The notes under the pieces: generated by a model | The model's database searches: none | Told to the model about the DNA's origin: nothing | Seen by the model: only the letters and a program-made list of their open reading frames with translations | Shown: piece after piece, positions 1 to 8,230 of the stretch | How the letters are laid out: each line of letters begins with the position of its first letter | Position numbering within the stretch: the stretch's first letter is position 1 | Translations under genes and position numbers: made by a program | DNA from: Paracoccus albicereus | GTDB lineage: Bacteria > Pseudomonadota > Alphaproteobacteria > Rhodobacterales > Rhodobacteraceae | NCBI RefSeq assembly: GCF_024359525.1 | Contig: NZ_JAKZEU010000003.1 | Coordinates: 124,001 to 188,000 of the forward strand | Direction of reading: 5' to 3' | Length of the DNA: 64,000 nucleotides

Positions 1-1
1 G

Positions 2-577
2 TCGAACATCTGGCAGGGCTGGCAATTCCGCGCCTCGCTGCGCGACCGTCCGTTCCTGATCCGCCTCGCCCTGGGCTCGGCCATCGGCGCAGCGGTCGGG
101 ACGGTCATCCTTGCCTCGGCGCCGACGGAAGCACTCTCGATCGTCGTGGGACTGCTTGCGCTTCTCTACATCGTCTTCCGACTGGCCAAGCCCGACTGGC
201 AGTTGAGCCTCGGCCTGGCGCGTCGAACCGTGCTGCCGGTCGGTCTGACGGCAGGGGTGCTGCAGGGTGCTGCGGGGATTTCGGCCCCCGTCTCGATCAC
301 CTTCCTGCACGCGATGAACCTAGGGCGCGAGCGGTTCATCGCCACGATCTCGGTCCTGTTCGCGGCGATGTCCACGGTTCAGGTGCCGCTTCTGGGCGCG
401 CTTGGCGTGCTGGACGGGCAGCGACTTCTGATCAGCCTCGCTGCACTCGTGCCGCTGTTCGCGGGCATGCCCATCGGCGCCTGGCTGGTGACACGGGTCG
501 GCCCGAAGCTGTTCGACCGGTTGATCATGGTGCTGCTGGCCGTGATCGCGGTGCGGCTGATCGGCGGCGCGCTCTAG
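2..577 (+). CDS. TauE/SafE (TSUP) family permease, 5' truncated by window edge
   Basis: C-terminal part of an inner-membrane anion or sulfite exporter of the TauE/SafE family. The open frame runs from base 2 with no start inside the window; the ATG at 146 is internal, because the upstream codons are open and encode another membrane segment. Hydrophobic stretches alternate with short charged loops. The segment with VLQGAAGISAPVSITFLHA resembles the second conserved half-repeat of the family. The gene converges with the MATE gene and the two overlap by 4 bp (574-577). The substrate cannot be told from the sequence. A second TSUP gene lies at 57528-58442. Confidence 0.85.
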   Translation, partial: SNIWQGWQFRASLRDRPFLIRLALGSAIGAAVGTVILASAPTEALSIVVGLLALLYIVFRLAKPDWQLSLGLARRTVLPVGLTAGVLQGAAGISAPVSITFLHAMNLGRERFIATISVLFAAMSTVQVPLLGALGVLDGQRLLISLAALVPLFAGMPIGAWLVTRVGPKLFDRLIMVLLAVIAVRLIGGAL

Positions 578-1923
578 CGCGCTGCGGCCTCGACCCGGGG
601 GTACAGCCGGGCCATGGTCAGCCCGCGTGCCGCGTTCAGGATCATCAGCGCGGCCCAAAGGCCCTGATTGCCGAACAGGGGCGGCAACACCACCAGAGCG
701 ACGGCATAGACCGCGACCGCCTGCAACATCGCGGTCCGCATTTCTCGCGTCATGGTGGCGCCGATGAAGATGCCGTCGAACATCCAGCTGGCGATCCCGA
801 TCAGCGGTGCAAGCAGCATCCAGAACAGGTAGTCGCGCGCCGCCTCACGGACTGCGGGCGCGGTCGTCAGCAGGTCGATGATGGCCGGTCCGCCGAACCA
901 GAACACAAGGCCCAGTGCCACGGCCCCTGCGACGCCCCATTGCGAGGTCAGGATCGCGGCGCGCCTGACCGCCTGCGGTCGCCTCGCCCCGACGGCTTGA
1001 CCGACCAGACTCTCGGCGGCAAAGGCGAAACCGTCCAGCGCGTAGGCGGTGATGCCCAGAAACTGCAGCAGGACCTGATTGGCCGCCAAGGTGACATCGC
1101 CGTGCCCTGCCGCCATGAACATGAAGGTGGTGAAACTGGCCTGCAGCAGGACGGACCGGATCATGATGTTGCCGTTCACCTGGGCCAACCGCGCCAGCTT
1201 GTCGCGCGCGAAAAGCCGCGTGGGACCCTGCGCCGCTCGCAAAGCCGCGACCAGCGCATGGCGCGCGAACCACAGGCCCAGCAAAATGCCGGACCATTCG
1301 GCCATCAACGTGGCCAGCGCCACGCCGCCGACGCCCCAGCCCAGCCCCAGCACGAACCACACGTCTAGGACCACGTTCAGCCCGTTCTGCAAGACCTGCA
1401 GCACGAGGACAGAGCGCGTGCGTTCCAGCGCGATCAGCCAGCCGGTGATCGCGTAAAGGCCGATCGTCGCGGGCGCACCCCAGATGCGGATGCTCAGATA
1501 ATCGCGCGCAAGCGTCTCGACTTCGGTGGTCGCCGGCGCAAGCTGGAAGGCGGCCCAGATCAGCGGCGCCTGCAGCAGGATAAAGGCCAGTCCAGCCACG
1601 CCGCCGATCGTCAGCGCGCGCAGCAGATGCGCACCGACCTCTGCCCCATCACCCGACCCGTGGCTCTGCGCCACCATCCCCGTCGTGCCCATGCGCAGGA
1701 AACCGAAGATCCAGTAGATGCTGGACAGGATGACCGCGCCGATCCCGACGGCGCCGATCGGTGCCGCCTGACCCAACTGGCCGACGACGCCGGTATCCAC
1801 CAGCCCCAGCAGCGGCACGGTCGCGTTCGACAGCACGATGGGACCGGCGATGGCCACCACACGACGATGGGTCAGGCGCTGCGGATCGGGCAGCGGGTCA
1901 GGTCCCAGCGGTGCGTCACTCAT
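574..1923 (-). CDS. MATE family efflux transporter (DinF-like)
   Basis: A 449-residue multidrug/toxin extrusion permease in the inner membrane, with about 12 hydrophobic segments and the family's usual length. It should export cationic or organic compounds using a Na+ or H+ gradient (family knowledge). The N-terminal segment with VVAIAGPIVLSNATVPLLG and the repeated half in the middle are typical of the DinF/NorM group. It is last in a three-gene minus-strand run behind two PaaI-type thioesterases, with only 6 bp to the preceding stop. The substrate is unknown. Confidence 0.9.
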   Translation of the reverse strand: MSDAPLGPDPLPDPQRLTHRRVVAIAGPIVLSNATVPLLGLVDTGVVGQLGQAAPIGAVGIGAVILSSIYWIFGFLRMGTTGMVAQSHGSGDGAEVGAHLLRALTIGGVAGLAFILLQAPLIWAAFQLAPATTEVETLARDYLSIRIWGAPATIGLYAITGWLIALERTRSVLVLQVLQNGLNVVLDVWFVLGLGWGVGGVALATLMAEWSGILLGLWFARHALVAALRAAQGPTRLFARDKLARLAQVNGNIMIRSVLLQASFTTFMFMAAGHGDVTLAANQVLLQFLGITAYALDGFAFAAESLVGQAVGARRPQAVRRAAILTSQWGVAGAVALGLVFWFGGPAIIDLLTTAPAVREAARDYLFWMLLAPLIGIASWMFDGIFIGATMTREMRTAMLQAVAVYAVALVVLPPLFGNQGLWAALMILNAARGLTMARLYPRVEAAAR

Positions 1924-1929
1924 GACGCG

Positions 1930-2433
1930 TCACTCGTCCTGCGGCATCATGAAATGCCCCGTTGCCTGCGCGAAAAGCCGCGCGCGGTTATCCTGCCACG
2001 CCTCGACATAGACGCTGGCGAAACGCCGCCCGCTGCGGACGACGCGGGCACGGGCATAGGCATCACGGGGCAGGCCCGAGCGCAGATAGTCGATGGTGAA
2101 GTCGATCGTCTTCGGCAGGCGCGGCAGGCTGGACGGATCGTCCGCATCGGGCGTCAGCCGCCCCTGCTCGACATCCTCCCACTGGCTGGCCCAGGCCAGT
2201 TCGATGATCGCCGCAGTTTCCAGAAACGCGGCCGTTACGCCGCCATGGATCGCAGGCAGCAGCGGGTTGCCGATCAGCTTTTGCTGGAAGGGCAGAACGG
2301 CCGTCAGCTCATCCCCCCGCCTGTCGAAACGGATGCCGACCCAGGCGAGAAACGGCACGCCATCGACCAGCGCCTTCAGGGCGGCATCTCTGCGCGACTT
2401 GATCTGGTGCAGGGGTTCGTTTCTGTTGGCCAT
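1930..2433 (-). CDS. PaaI family hotdog thioesterase
   Basis: A 167-residue single-hotdog acyl-CoA thioesterase. The characteristic HGGV motif is visible in AIHGGVTAAFLETAAI, followed by the central helix. It should hydrolyse aryl- or acyl-CoA thioesters in the cytoplasm. The ATG at 2433 has an AGGGG ribosome site 6-7 bases upstream. It lies 9 bp after a second thioesterase and 6 bp before the MATE gene, so the three are probably cotranscribed. Its closeness to the beta-oxidation operon suggests clearing of CoA esters (inference). Confidence 0.87.
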   Translation of the reverse strand: MANRNEPLHQIKSRRDAALKALVDGVPFLAWVGIRFDRRGDELTAVLPFQQKLIGNPLLPAIHGGVTAAFLETAAIIELAWASQWEDVEQGRLTPDADDPSSLPRLPKTIDFTIDYLRSGLPRDAYARARVVRSGRRFASVYVEAWQDNRARLFAQATGHFMMPQDE

Positions 2434-2442
2434 CGAAAACCC

Positions 2443-2880
2443 CTACCGATCCAGCGTGAAGGCGCCGGTCGCCGAGGCGACGGGATGCTCGCCATCCTCG
2501 TCCAGCGCCTCGGCCCGCAGGAACGCGACCGAGCGGGTGACGTGATAGCAATAGGCATGCGCCGTAATGCGCTGACGCGGTGTCGCCGGTCGCATGTAGT
2601 CGATGCGCAAATCGATCGTCGCGGTGGAACGCGGCTGGCTTGGATGCAGCATCGCGGCCGCGCCGCAGCATGTATCCATCAACGCCGAGACGACGCCGCC
2701 GTGGATCACCTGGCTTTGCGGATCGCCGACCAGATGCTCGGCCCAGGGCATCGACATCGTGGCCTCTCCCGGGCCCAGCGCCTCGATCCGCATCCCCAGC
2801 GCCGCGGCATAGGGGATCGCCTCGATGAACTGGCGCGCGATCCGCAGCCGGTCTTCCTCGCTTGGTGCCTGTTCCGCCAT
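2443..2880 (-). CDS. PaaI family hotdog thioesterase, first of a pair
   Basis: A 145-residue hotdog thioesterase. VIHGGVVSALMDTC is the conserved HGG-x-x-x-x-x-x-D signature with the catalytic Asp. The frame is open up to 3042, but that part would overlap the divergent MerR gene and is rich in Arg, Pro and Ser with no family match. The ATG at 2880 follows AGGGACAGGGCG and starts just before the first family-like residues, so it was chosen. It is only distantly similar to the downstream paralogue. Confidence 0.85.
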   Translation of the reverse strand: MAEQAPSEEDRLRIARQFIEAIPYAAALGMRIEALGPGEATMSMPWAEHLVGDPQSQVIHGGVVSALMDTCCGAAAMLHPSQPRSTATIDLRIDYMRPATPRQRITAHAYCYHVTRSVAFLRAEALDEDGEHPVASATGAFTLDR

Positions 2881-3028
2881 CGCCCTGTCCCTTGGCGCCG
2901 TCGCCTTGGTCTTGCCCCGGCCCTGCGGCGATCTCAACCCCTTCGACGGTCGACGGCGCAGATCGCGTTTCGGTTGAGATCGCGACGCCGCCGGTCTAGA
3001 CTTTCGTGGGGAACCAAAGGGCTGCACG

Positions 3029-3400
3029 ATGTCCGAGGACAATTACATCAGCTTCAAGGACATGTGCGCGCGGTTCGACGTGACACCCCGCACCCTGCGC
3101 TACTACGAATATATCGAACTGCTGAGCCCTAAGAAGTCCGGGCGCTCGCGCTTTTACGGTCCGCGAGAAATCGCGCGGATGAAGCTGATCCTGCGCGGCC
3201 GACATTTCGGCTTTTCGCTGGAAGACATCCGGCAATGGCTGGAAATCTACGGCAAGGAAGGCACGCGCGAACAGTTCCAGCAATTCCTGACGCTGGCCGA
3301 CCAGCAGATGCGGACGCTGGAGCAGCAGATCGAGGAGCTGCAGCAGGCGCGCGCCGACCTGCAGAAACTGCGCGACGAGACCGCCGCCCGTCTCGAGTGA
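3029..3400 (+). CDS. MerR family transcriptional regulator
   Basis: A 123-residue one-component regulator. The N-terminal winged helix-turn-helix spans about residues 8-75 (FDVTPRTLRYYEYIELLSP is the recognition-helix signature), and a C-terminal coiled coil (about 82-120) serves for dimerisation. No Cys-rich metal site follows the coiled coil, which argues against metal sensing. It is the first of two tandem MerR paralogues upstream of a beta-oxidation operon, so control by acyl-CoA or a related metabolite is likely. This resembles the LiuR/PsrA-type arrangement known in proteobacteria. Confidence 0.88.
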   Translation: MSEDNYISFKDMCARFDVTPRTLRYYEYIELLSPKKSGRSRFYGPREIARMKLILRGRHFGFSLEDIRQWLEIYGKEGTREQFQQFLTLADQQMRTLEQQIEELQQARADLQKLRDETAARLE

Positions 3401-3414
3401 CGCAGGGTCCCATC

Positions 3415-3430
3415 TTTACGTTCGCGTAAA
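3415..3430. promoter_or_regulatory. Perfect dyad TTTACG-TTCG-CGTAAA, candidate MerR operator
   Basis: A 16-bp palindrome with 6-bp arms and a TTCG centre lies between the two merR genes, about 50 bp before the second. Palindromes with TTTACG/CGTAAA arms resemble sites described for MerR-family regulators of acyl-CoA catabolism such as LiuR (from memory). It is well placed to control the second merR and the operon below it. The RNA could also form a short hairpin. Confidence 0.45.
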
Positions 3431-3483
3431 CTTTCCCCATATCGGGACCAAGACAGGGATCGGCGGCACGGGGAGGTGCAGGC

Positions 3484-3879
3484 ATGTCCGAGATCATGAC
3501 CATCCGCCAGATGTGTGCGGCATTCGACGTGACCCCGCGCGCGCTTCGCTTCTACGAATCGAAAGAGCTCATCTTCCCGGAACGCCGCGGCCAGCACCGT
3601 CTTTACGACCGGCGCGACCGCGCCCGCCTGACCCTGATCCTGCGCGGCAAGCGCTTTGGCTTCAGCCTCGAACAGATCCGGCAGTTGCTGGAACTTTATG
3701 AACCCGGCGGCACCAACCGCACGCAGCTTTCCGCGACGCTCGACACCGCGCGCGAACGGCTGAACGACATGGTCCGCCAGCACGCCGAGCTTGAAGGCGC
3801 CATCGTCGATCTGCGTCAGCAGATCGACGAGGCCGAGGCCCGGCTCTCCGCCCTCACATCCGACAAAACGACAGGATAG
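3484..3879 (+). CDS. MerR family transcriptional regulator, second of the pair
   Basis: A 131-residue paralogue of the gene at 3029. The N-terminal MerR helix-turn-helix ([19 protein letters not shown]) is followed by the [14 protein letters not shown] helix and a long coiled coil to the end. No metal-binding Cys cluster is present. The stop lies 4 bp before the acyl-CoA dehydrogenase ATG at 3884, so this is the promoter-proximal gene of the beta-oxidation operon and probably its local regulator (inference). An AGGTG-type ribosome site precedes the ATG. Confidence 0.88.
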   Translation: MSEIMTIRQMCAAFDVTPRALRFYESKELIFPERRGQHRLYDRRDRARLTLILRGKRFGFSLEQIRQLLELYEPGGTNRTQLSATLDTARERLNDMVRQHAELEGAIVDLRQQIDEAEARLSALTSDKTTG

Positions 3880-3883
3880 CGTC

Positions 3884-5656
3884 ATGCCCCACTACACCGC
3901 GCCCGTCAGCGACATGCAGTTCCTGCTGCACGACGTCCTCAACATCTCCGCCTCCGGGCTGCCCGGCCACGACGAGCTGGACCGTGACTTCACCGAGGCC
4001 GTTCTGGATGCCGCGGGCAAGCTTGCCTCCGAGGTGCTGGCGCCCCTGAACGTGATCGGCGACCAGCAGGGCTGCCGTCTGGAAAACGGCGTCGTCCGCA
4101 CGCCCGAGGGTTTCGCCGCAGCGTTCGAACAGATGAAGGAAGGCGGCTGGACCGCGCTCGACTGTGACCCCGACTATGGCGGCCAAGGAATGCCCTATGT
4201 CATGGGCGTCGCGACGGGCGAGATGTTCGTGTCCGCCAACATGGCCTTCAACATGTATCAGGGCCTGACCCACGGTGCCTATTCCGCAATCCACACCCAT
4301 GGAACCGAGGACCAGAAGCAGACCTATCTGCCCAAGATGGTCAGCTGCGACTGGACCGGCACGATGAACCTGACCGAACCGCATTGCGGCACCGATCTGG
4401 GGCTGTTGCGCACCAAGGCGGAACCTCAGGACGACGGCAGCTACCTGATCACCGGCCAGAAGATCTTCATCTCGGCCGGCGATCACGACATGGCCGAGAA
4501 CGTCATCCACCTGGTGCTGGCCAAGGCGCCCGGCGGTGGCGAGGGCACCAAGGGGATCAGCCTGTTCATCGTCCCGAAATTCCTGGTGAACGAGGATGGC
4601 AGCCTCGGCGACCGCAACGCCGTGTCCGTCGGCGCGCTGGAACACAAGATGGGCATCCACGGCAACTCGACCTGCGTGATGAACTACGACGGTGCGAAGG
4701 GCTGGCTGCTGGGCGATCTGCACAAGGGCATGCGCGCGATGTTCACGATGATGAACGAAGCGCGCCTCGGGGTCGGTCTGCAGGGTTACGCGGGCGCCGT
4801 GCCCGCCTATCAGAACGCCGTCGCCTACGCCAAGGACCGGCTGCAGGGCCGCGCGGTCACCGGGACGCAATACCCGAACGCTGCAGCCGATCCGCTGATC
4901 GTCCATCCCGACATCCGCCGTTCGCTGATGGACCAGAAGAGCTTCCTGGAAGGCGCCCGGATGCTGGCCTTCTGGGGCGCGCACCTGATCGATCAGGCCG
5001 ATGAAGGCGATGCGGATGCCGAGGGGCTGATTTCGCTCCTGACCCCGGTCATCAAGGGCTTCCTGACCGACAAGGGGTTCGAGACGGCGGTTCTGGCCCA
5101 GCAGATTTACGGCGGCCACGGCTATATCGAAGAACACGGCATGTCGCAGTTCGTCCGTGATGCCCGCATCACCATGATCTACGAAGGCGCGAATGGCGTG
5201 CAGGCGCTGGACCTGGTGGGCCGCAAGCTCGCCGCGGACGGCGGCAAGCACGTCATGGCCTTCTTCGAGATGGTCAAGAGCTTCTGCAAGGACCACGCCG
5301 AGGGCCCGCTGGCCGCCGATTTCATCGCCCCCCTCAAGGCAGCCTCCAAGGACCTGCAGGCGGCCGCGATGTTCTTCATGCAGAACGGGATGAAGAATCC
5401 CAACGCCGCACTGTCCGGCAGCTACGACTTCATGCACCTTTTCGGCCACACGGCCCTGGGTCTGATGTGGGCGCGCATGGCGGTCACGGCGCAGAAGATG
5501 CTGGATTCCGGCGAAGGCGATGCGGTGTTCCTGAAGACCAAGCTCGCCACCGGGCGCTATTACATGAAGCGACAGCTGCCGATGACGGCGACCCACCTGG
5601 CGCGGATCGAGAGCGGGTCCGAGCCGGTGATGGAACTCGAGGCGGAGGCGTTCTGA
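3884..5656 (+). CDS. Acyl-CoA dehydrogenase, long DmdC-like type
   Basis: A 590-residue FAD enzyme that introduces the alpha-beta double bond in acyl-CoA, the first step of beta-oxidation. It is about 200 residues longer than classical enzymes because of the extra N- and C-terminal domains of the DmdC/AcdA-2 subgroup. [19 protein letters not shown] is the FAD-binding region, and MIYEGANG carries the catalytic-base Glu (E434). The frame is open from 3791, but that part overlaps merR; the ATG at 3884 begins the usual family N-terminus. DmdC-type 3-methylmercaptopropionyl-CoA activity cannot be excluded. Context favours general fatty-acid use. Confidence 0.92.
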   Translation: MPHYTAPVSDMQFLLHDVLNISASGLPGHDELDRDFTEAVLDAAGKLASEVLAPLNVIGDQQGCRLENGVVRTPEGFAAAFEQMKEGGWTALDCDPDYGGQGMPYVMGVATGEMFVSANMAFNMYQGLTHGAYSAIHTHGTEDQKQTYLPKMVSCDWTGTMNLTEPHCGTDLGLLRTKAEPQDDGSYLITGQKIFISAGDHDMAENVIHLVLAKAPGGGEGTKGISLFIVPKFLVNEDGSLGDRNAVSVGALEHKMGIHGNSTCVMNYDGAKGWLLGDLHKGMRAMFTMMNEARLGVGLQGYAGAVPAYQNAVAYAKDRLQGRAVTGTQYPNAAADPLIVHPDIRRSLMDQKSFLEGARMLAFWGAHLIDQADEGDADAEGLISLLTPVIKGFLTDKGFETAVLAQQIYGGHGYIEEHGMSQFVRDARITMIYEGANGVQALDLVGRKLAADGGKHVMAFFEMVKSFCKDHAEGPLAADFIAPLKAASKDLQAAAMFFMQNGMKNPNAALSGSYDFMHLFGHTALGLMWARMAVTAQKMLDSGEGDAVFLKTKLATGRYYMKRQLPMTATHLARIESGSEPVMELEAEAF

Positions 5657-5664
5657 GGAAAAAT

Positions 5665-5697
5665 GCCTCCGGCGGGGATATTTCCGTGAAGAAGAAG
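5665..5697 (+). repeat. Tail-type intergenic repeat (GCCTCCGGCGGGGATATTTCC...GAAGAAG)
   Basis: Directly after the acyl-CoA dehydrogenase stop is a copy of the tail found at the end of the two 152-bp elements: a CCTCCGGCGGGGATATTT core, then a purine-rich GAAGAAG run. A diverged copy in inverted orientation lies at 5831-5862. Together they could form a long-range stem of about 28 bases enclosing 130 bases. Similar GGCGGGGATATTTT motifs after genes are, from memory, widespread in Rhodobacteraceae. Confidence 0.65.
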
Positions 5698-5830
5698 CAG
5701 CCCCGGAACGCGCACGGCCATCGGCATCAAGGCGCGAACCGGGAGCCTTCTCCTTCAGCGGTCATCGGCGTCCCCGCCTGTACCGCGATCACGACCCTGA
5801 AGCGGAAAGGTTGCGTTCAGGTTGACGCCT

Positions 5831-5862
5831 CCATTTCTTCTTCATGAAAATATCCCGCGGGG
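5831..5862 (-). repeat. Inverted tail-type intergenic repeat
   Basis: On the minus strand this reads CCCCGCGGGATATTTTCATG followed by AAGAAGAAATGG, a diverged copy of the tail repeat at 5665-5697 pointing the other way. The 133 bases between the two copies hold no convincing gene. The pair fills the 254-bp gap between the acyl-CoA dehydrogenase and GST genes and may mark a processing or termination region inside the operon (inference). Confidence 0.55.
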
Positions 5863-5864
5863 GT

Positions 5865-5885
5865 CCGGGGGCGCGAAGCCCCCGG
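5865..5885 (+). terminator. G/C-rich hairpin between acyl-CoA dehydrogenase and GST genes
   Basis: CCGGGGGC and GCCCCCGG form an 8-bp stem with loop GCGAA. No T-run follows, so it is more likely an RNA-processing or stabilising hairpin than a strong intrinsic terminator. The GST ribosome site (AAGGAGAG) starts 12 bases later. Confidence 0.4.
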
Positions 5886-5910
5886 TCTTCCCAACAAGGA
5901 GAGACCAGAC

Positions 5911-6552
5911 ATGACCGCCCAACTCTACTGCTTCGGCGAATCCGGCAATGCCTACAAGGCGGCGCTGACCCTGGAACTGGCTGGCTACGACTGGACGCCG
6001 ACCTACGTCGACTTCTTCAACGGCGAGGCGCGCAGCCCCGAATTCCGCGCGATCAACGAAATGGGCGAGGTGCCTGTCTTCCGCGAAGGCGACCTGACCC
6101 TGACGCAATCGGCCGTGATCCAGCTTCACGTCGCCGAAAAGACCGGAAAGTTTCTCGGCACCGATCGCAACGAGACTTTGCGCTGGCTGATGTTCGACAA
6201 TCACAAGCTTTCCGCTCAGGCCGGTCCAACGCGGTTCATGATGAACTTCCTGCCCGAGGCAAAGCGCCCCCAAGGCGCGATCGGCTGGCTGCAGGGCCGT
6301 CTGAAAGGTGCCTACACCGTCCTGAACGACCATCTGGCCGACCGTGACTGGATCGCGCCGGGCGGCCCGACGCTCGCCGATTTCGCCTGCTGCGGCTACC
6401 TGTTCTATCCCGAACCCTTCGGGTTTCGCCGCACTGACTGGGCCCATATCGACCGCTGGCTCGACGGCATTGCCGCCCTGCCCGGCTGGAAACATCCCTA
6501 CGAACTGATGCCCGGCAACCCTTCGGACCGGGCCGTCAAGGAGGACACATGA
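5911..6552 (+). CDS. Glutathione S-transferase family protein
   Basis: A 213-residue cytosolic GST with an N-terminal thioredoxin fold (about 1-80, including GEVPVFREG and the glutathione-binding TQSAVIQLHV) and an all-helical C-terminal domain. It should conjugate or remove glutathione from electrophiles; the substrate is unknown. Its position inside a beta-oxidation operon, with its stop overlapping the thiolase start as ATGA, suggests a linked role in degradation or detoxification of reactive acyl or enoyl intermediates (inference). An AAGGAGAG ribosome site supports the start. Confidence 0.85.
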   Translation: MTAQLYCFGESGNAYKAALTLELAGYDWTPTYVDFFNGEARSPEFRAINEMGEVPVFREGDLTLTQSAVIQLHVAEKTGKFLGTDRNETLRWLMFDNHKLSAQAGPTRFMMNFLPEAKRPQGAIGWLQGRLKGAYTVLNDHLADRDWIAPGGPTLADFACCGYLFYPEPFGFRRTDWAHIDRWLDGIAALPGWKHPYELMPGNPSDRAVKEDT

Positions 6553-7760
6553 CCGACGCCTATATCTATGACGCCGCCCGCACGCCGCGCGGCAAGGGTC
6601 GCGCCGATGGCTCGCTGCACGAGGTCACCTCGCTCGCGCTGTCCGCGCGCCTGCTGAACGCGATGAAGGACCGCAACGGGCTGGAAGGCCACGCGGTCGA
6701 GGACCTGATCTGGGGCAACGTCACCCAGGTCAAGGAACAGGGCGGCTGCCTCGCCCGTTCGGCGGTCCTCGCCTCGGATCTCGACCAGTCGATCCCGGGC
6801 CTCTCGATCAACCGCTTCTGCGCCAGCGGGATGGAGGCGGTGAACCTTGCCGCCAACCAGGTCAAGGGCGGTGCGGGCGACGGCTATTTGGCCGGCGGGG
6901 TCGAGATGATGGGCCGCGTCGCGATGGGCAGCGACGGCGCCGCCATCGCGGTCGATCCCGGCCTTGCGATGAAGACCTATTTTGTCCCGCAGGGGATTTC
7001 CGCCGACATCATCGCGACCGAATACGGCTTCACCCGTGAAGACGCCGACGCCTTGGCGCTGGAAAGCCAGAAGCGTGCGGCGCGGGCCTGGGAGGAGGGT
7101 CGTTTCGACAAGTCCATCGTCCCGGTGCTGGACCAGAACGGCCTGACCATCCTCGACCGCGACGAATACATGCGCCCCGGCACCACCGCCGAAGACCTTG
7201 CCAAGCTGAAGCCCGCCTTCAAGGACATGGGCGAGGTGATGCCCGGCTTCGACAAGGTGGCGATGCTGAAATACCCCCATCTCGATCACATCGAGCACAT
7301 CCACCACGCCGGCAATTCCTCGGGCATCGTGGACGGGGCCGCAGCGGTCCTGATCGGCAACGAGGAATTCGGCAAGGCGCACGGCCTGAAGCCCCGCGCC
7401 CGCATCCGCGCGACCGCCAAAATCGGCACCGATCCGACGATCATGCTGACCGGCCCGGTCCCGGTGACCGAGAAGATCCTGTCGGACAGCGGCATGTCGA
7501 TTTCCGACATCGACCTGTTCGAGGTGAACGAGGCCTTCGCCTCGGTCGTGCTGCGCTTCATGCAGGCATTCCAGGTCAGCCCCGACAAGGTCAACGTGAA
7601 CGGCGGCGCCATCGCGATGGGCCACCCGCTGGGCGCGACCGGTGCGATCATCATCGGCACGCTGCTGGACGAGCTGGAACGGCAGGACAAGAACGTCGGC
7701 CTCGCCACGCTCTGCATCGCCTCCGGCATGGGGGCCGCCACGATCATCGAGCGCGTCTGA
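6549..7760 (+). CDS. Acetyl-CoA C-acyltransferase (thiolase)
   Basis: A 403-residue thiolase catalysing the final thiolytic cleavage of 3-ketoacyl-CoA to acetyl-CoA and a shortened acyl-CoA. The active-site residues are visible: nucleophile C91 in NRFCASGMEAV, H359 in GHPLGATGA and C389 in TLCIASGMG. Length and layout fit FadA/FadI-type enzymes. It overlaps the GST gene by 4 bp (ATGA) and the next gene by 1 bp (TGATG), so translation is probably coupled. Confidence 0.94.
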   Translation: MTDAYIYDAARTPRGKGRADGSLHEVTSLALSARLLNAMKDRNGLEGHAVEDLIWGNVTQVKEQGGCLARSAVLASDLDQSIPGLSINRFCASGMEAVNLAANQVKGGAGDGYLAGGVEMMGRVAMGSDGAAIAVDPGLAMKTYFVPQGISADIIATEYGFTREDADALALESQKRAARAWEEGRFDKSIVPVLDQNGLTILDRDEYMRPGTTAEDLAKLKPAFKDMGEVMPGFDKVAMLKYPHLDHIEHIHHAGNSSGIVDGAAAVLIGNEEFGKAHGLKPRARIRATAKIGTDPTIMLTGPVPVTEKILSDSGMSISDIDLFEVNEAFASVVLRFMQAFQVSPDKVNVNGGAIAMGHPLGATGAIIIGTLLDELERQDKNVGLATLCIASGMGAATIIERV

Positions 7761-8230
7761 TGGCGATCTTCCGCAAGGACAGCGTGCCGGTGACCGAAGC
7801 GGTGTCGGGCTATCCCGCGCCGTGGAACCTCGGGCGCGGCTTTCTCAGCTATCGTCACCTGAGCGAGGCGGGCGGACTGACCCAGTTCGGCGTCGCGCTG
7901 GAGACTCTGCATCCCGGCAAGCAGTCGAGCCAGCAGCACTGGGAAGAGCACGAGGATGAATTCCTCTACATGCTGGAAGGCGCGCTGACGGTGGTCGAGG
8001 ACGATAGCGAAACGGTGATCCATCCCGGCGATTGCTGCTGCTGGAAGGCGGGCGAACCGACAGCCCACACGCTGCGCAACCACACGGACGAACCGGCGGT
8101 CTACCTGATCATGGGCAGCCGCCAGCCCCACAACATCTGCCATTATCCGGGCATCGACCTTCTGGCGACGCCCCAGGGCCACACGCATCTCGACGGTACG
8201 CCCTACCCGAAACAGGGAGAGATTGAATGA
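7760..8230 (+). CDS. Cupin domain protein
   Basis: A 156-residue single-domain cupin. The metal-ligand motif is seen in QHWEEHEDEFLYMLEG (two His and a Glu), and the second cupin motif in PGDCCCWKAGEPTAHTLRN. The fold and metal site are clear but the reaction is not. It is translationally coupled to thiolase upstream (TGATG) and to the FadJ-like enzyme downstream (ATGA). An accessory or sensory role in acyl-CoA metabolism is only an inference. Confidence 0.85.
   Translation: MAIFRKDSVPVTEAVSGYPAPWNLGRGFLSYRHLSEAGGLTQFGVALETLHPGKQSSQQHWEEHEDEFLYMLEGALTVVEDDSETVIHPGDCCCWKAGEPTAHTLRNHTDEPAVYLIMGSRQPHNICHYPGIDLLATPQGHTHLDGTPYPKQGEIE

Noticed and set aside
3854..5596. 580-codon open frame on the minus strand
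   Set aside because: Antisense to acyl-CoA dehydrogenase, with typical His/Gln/Arg-rich shadow composition.
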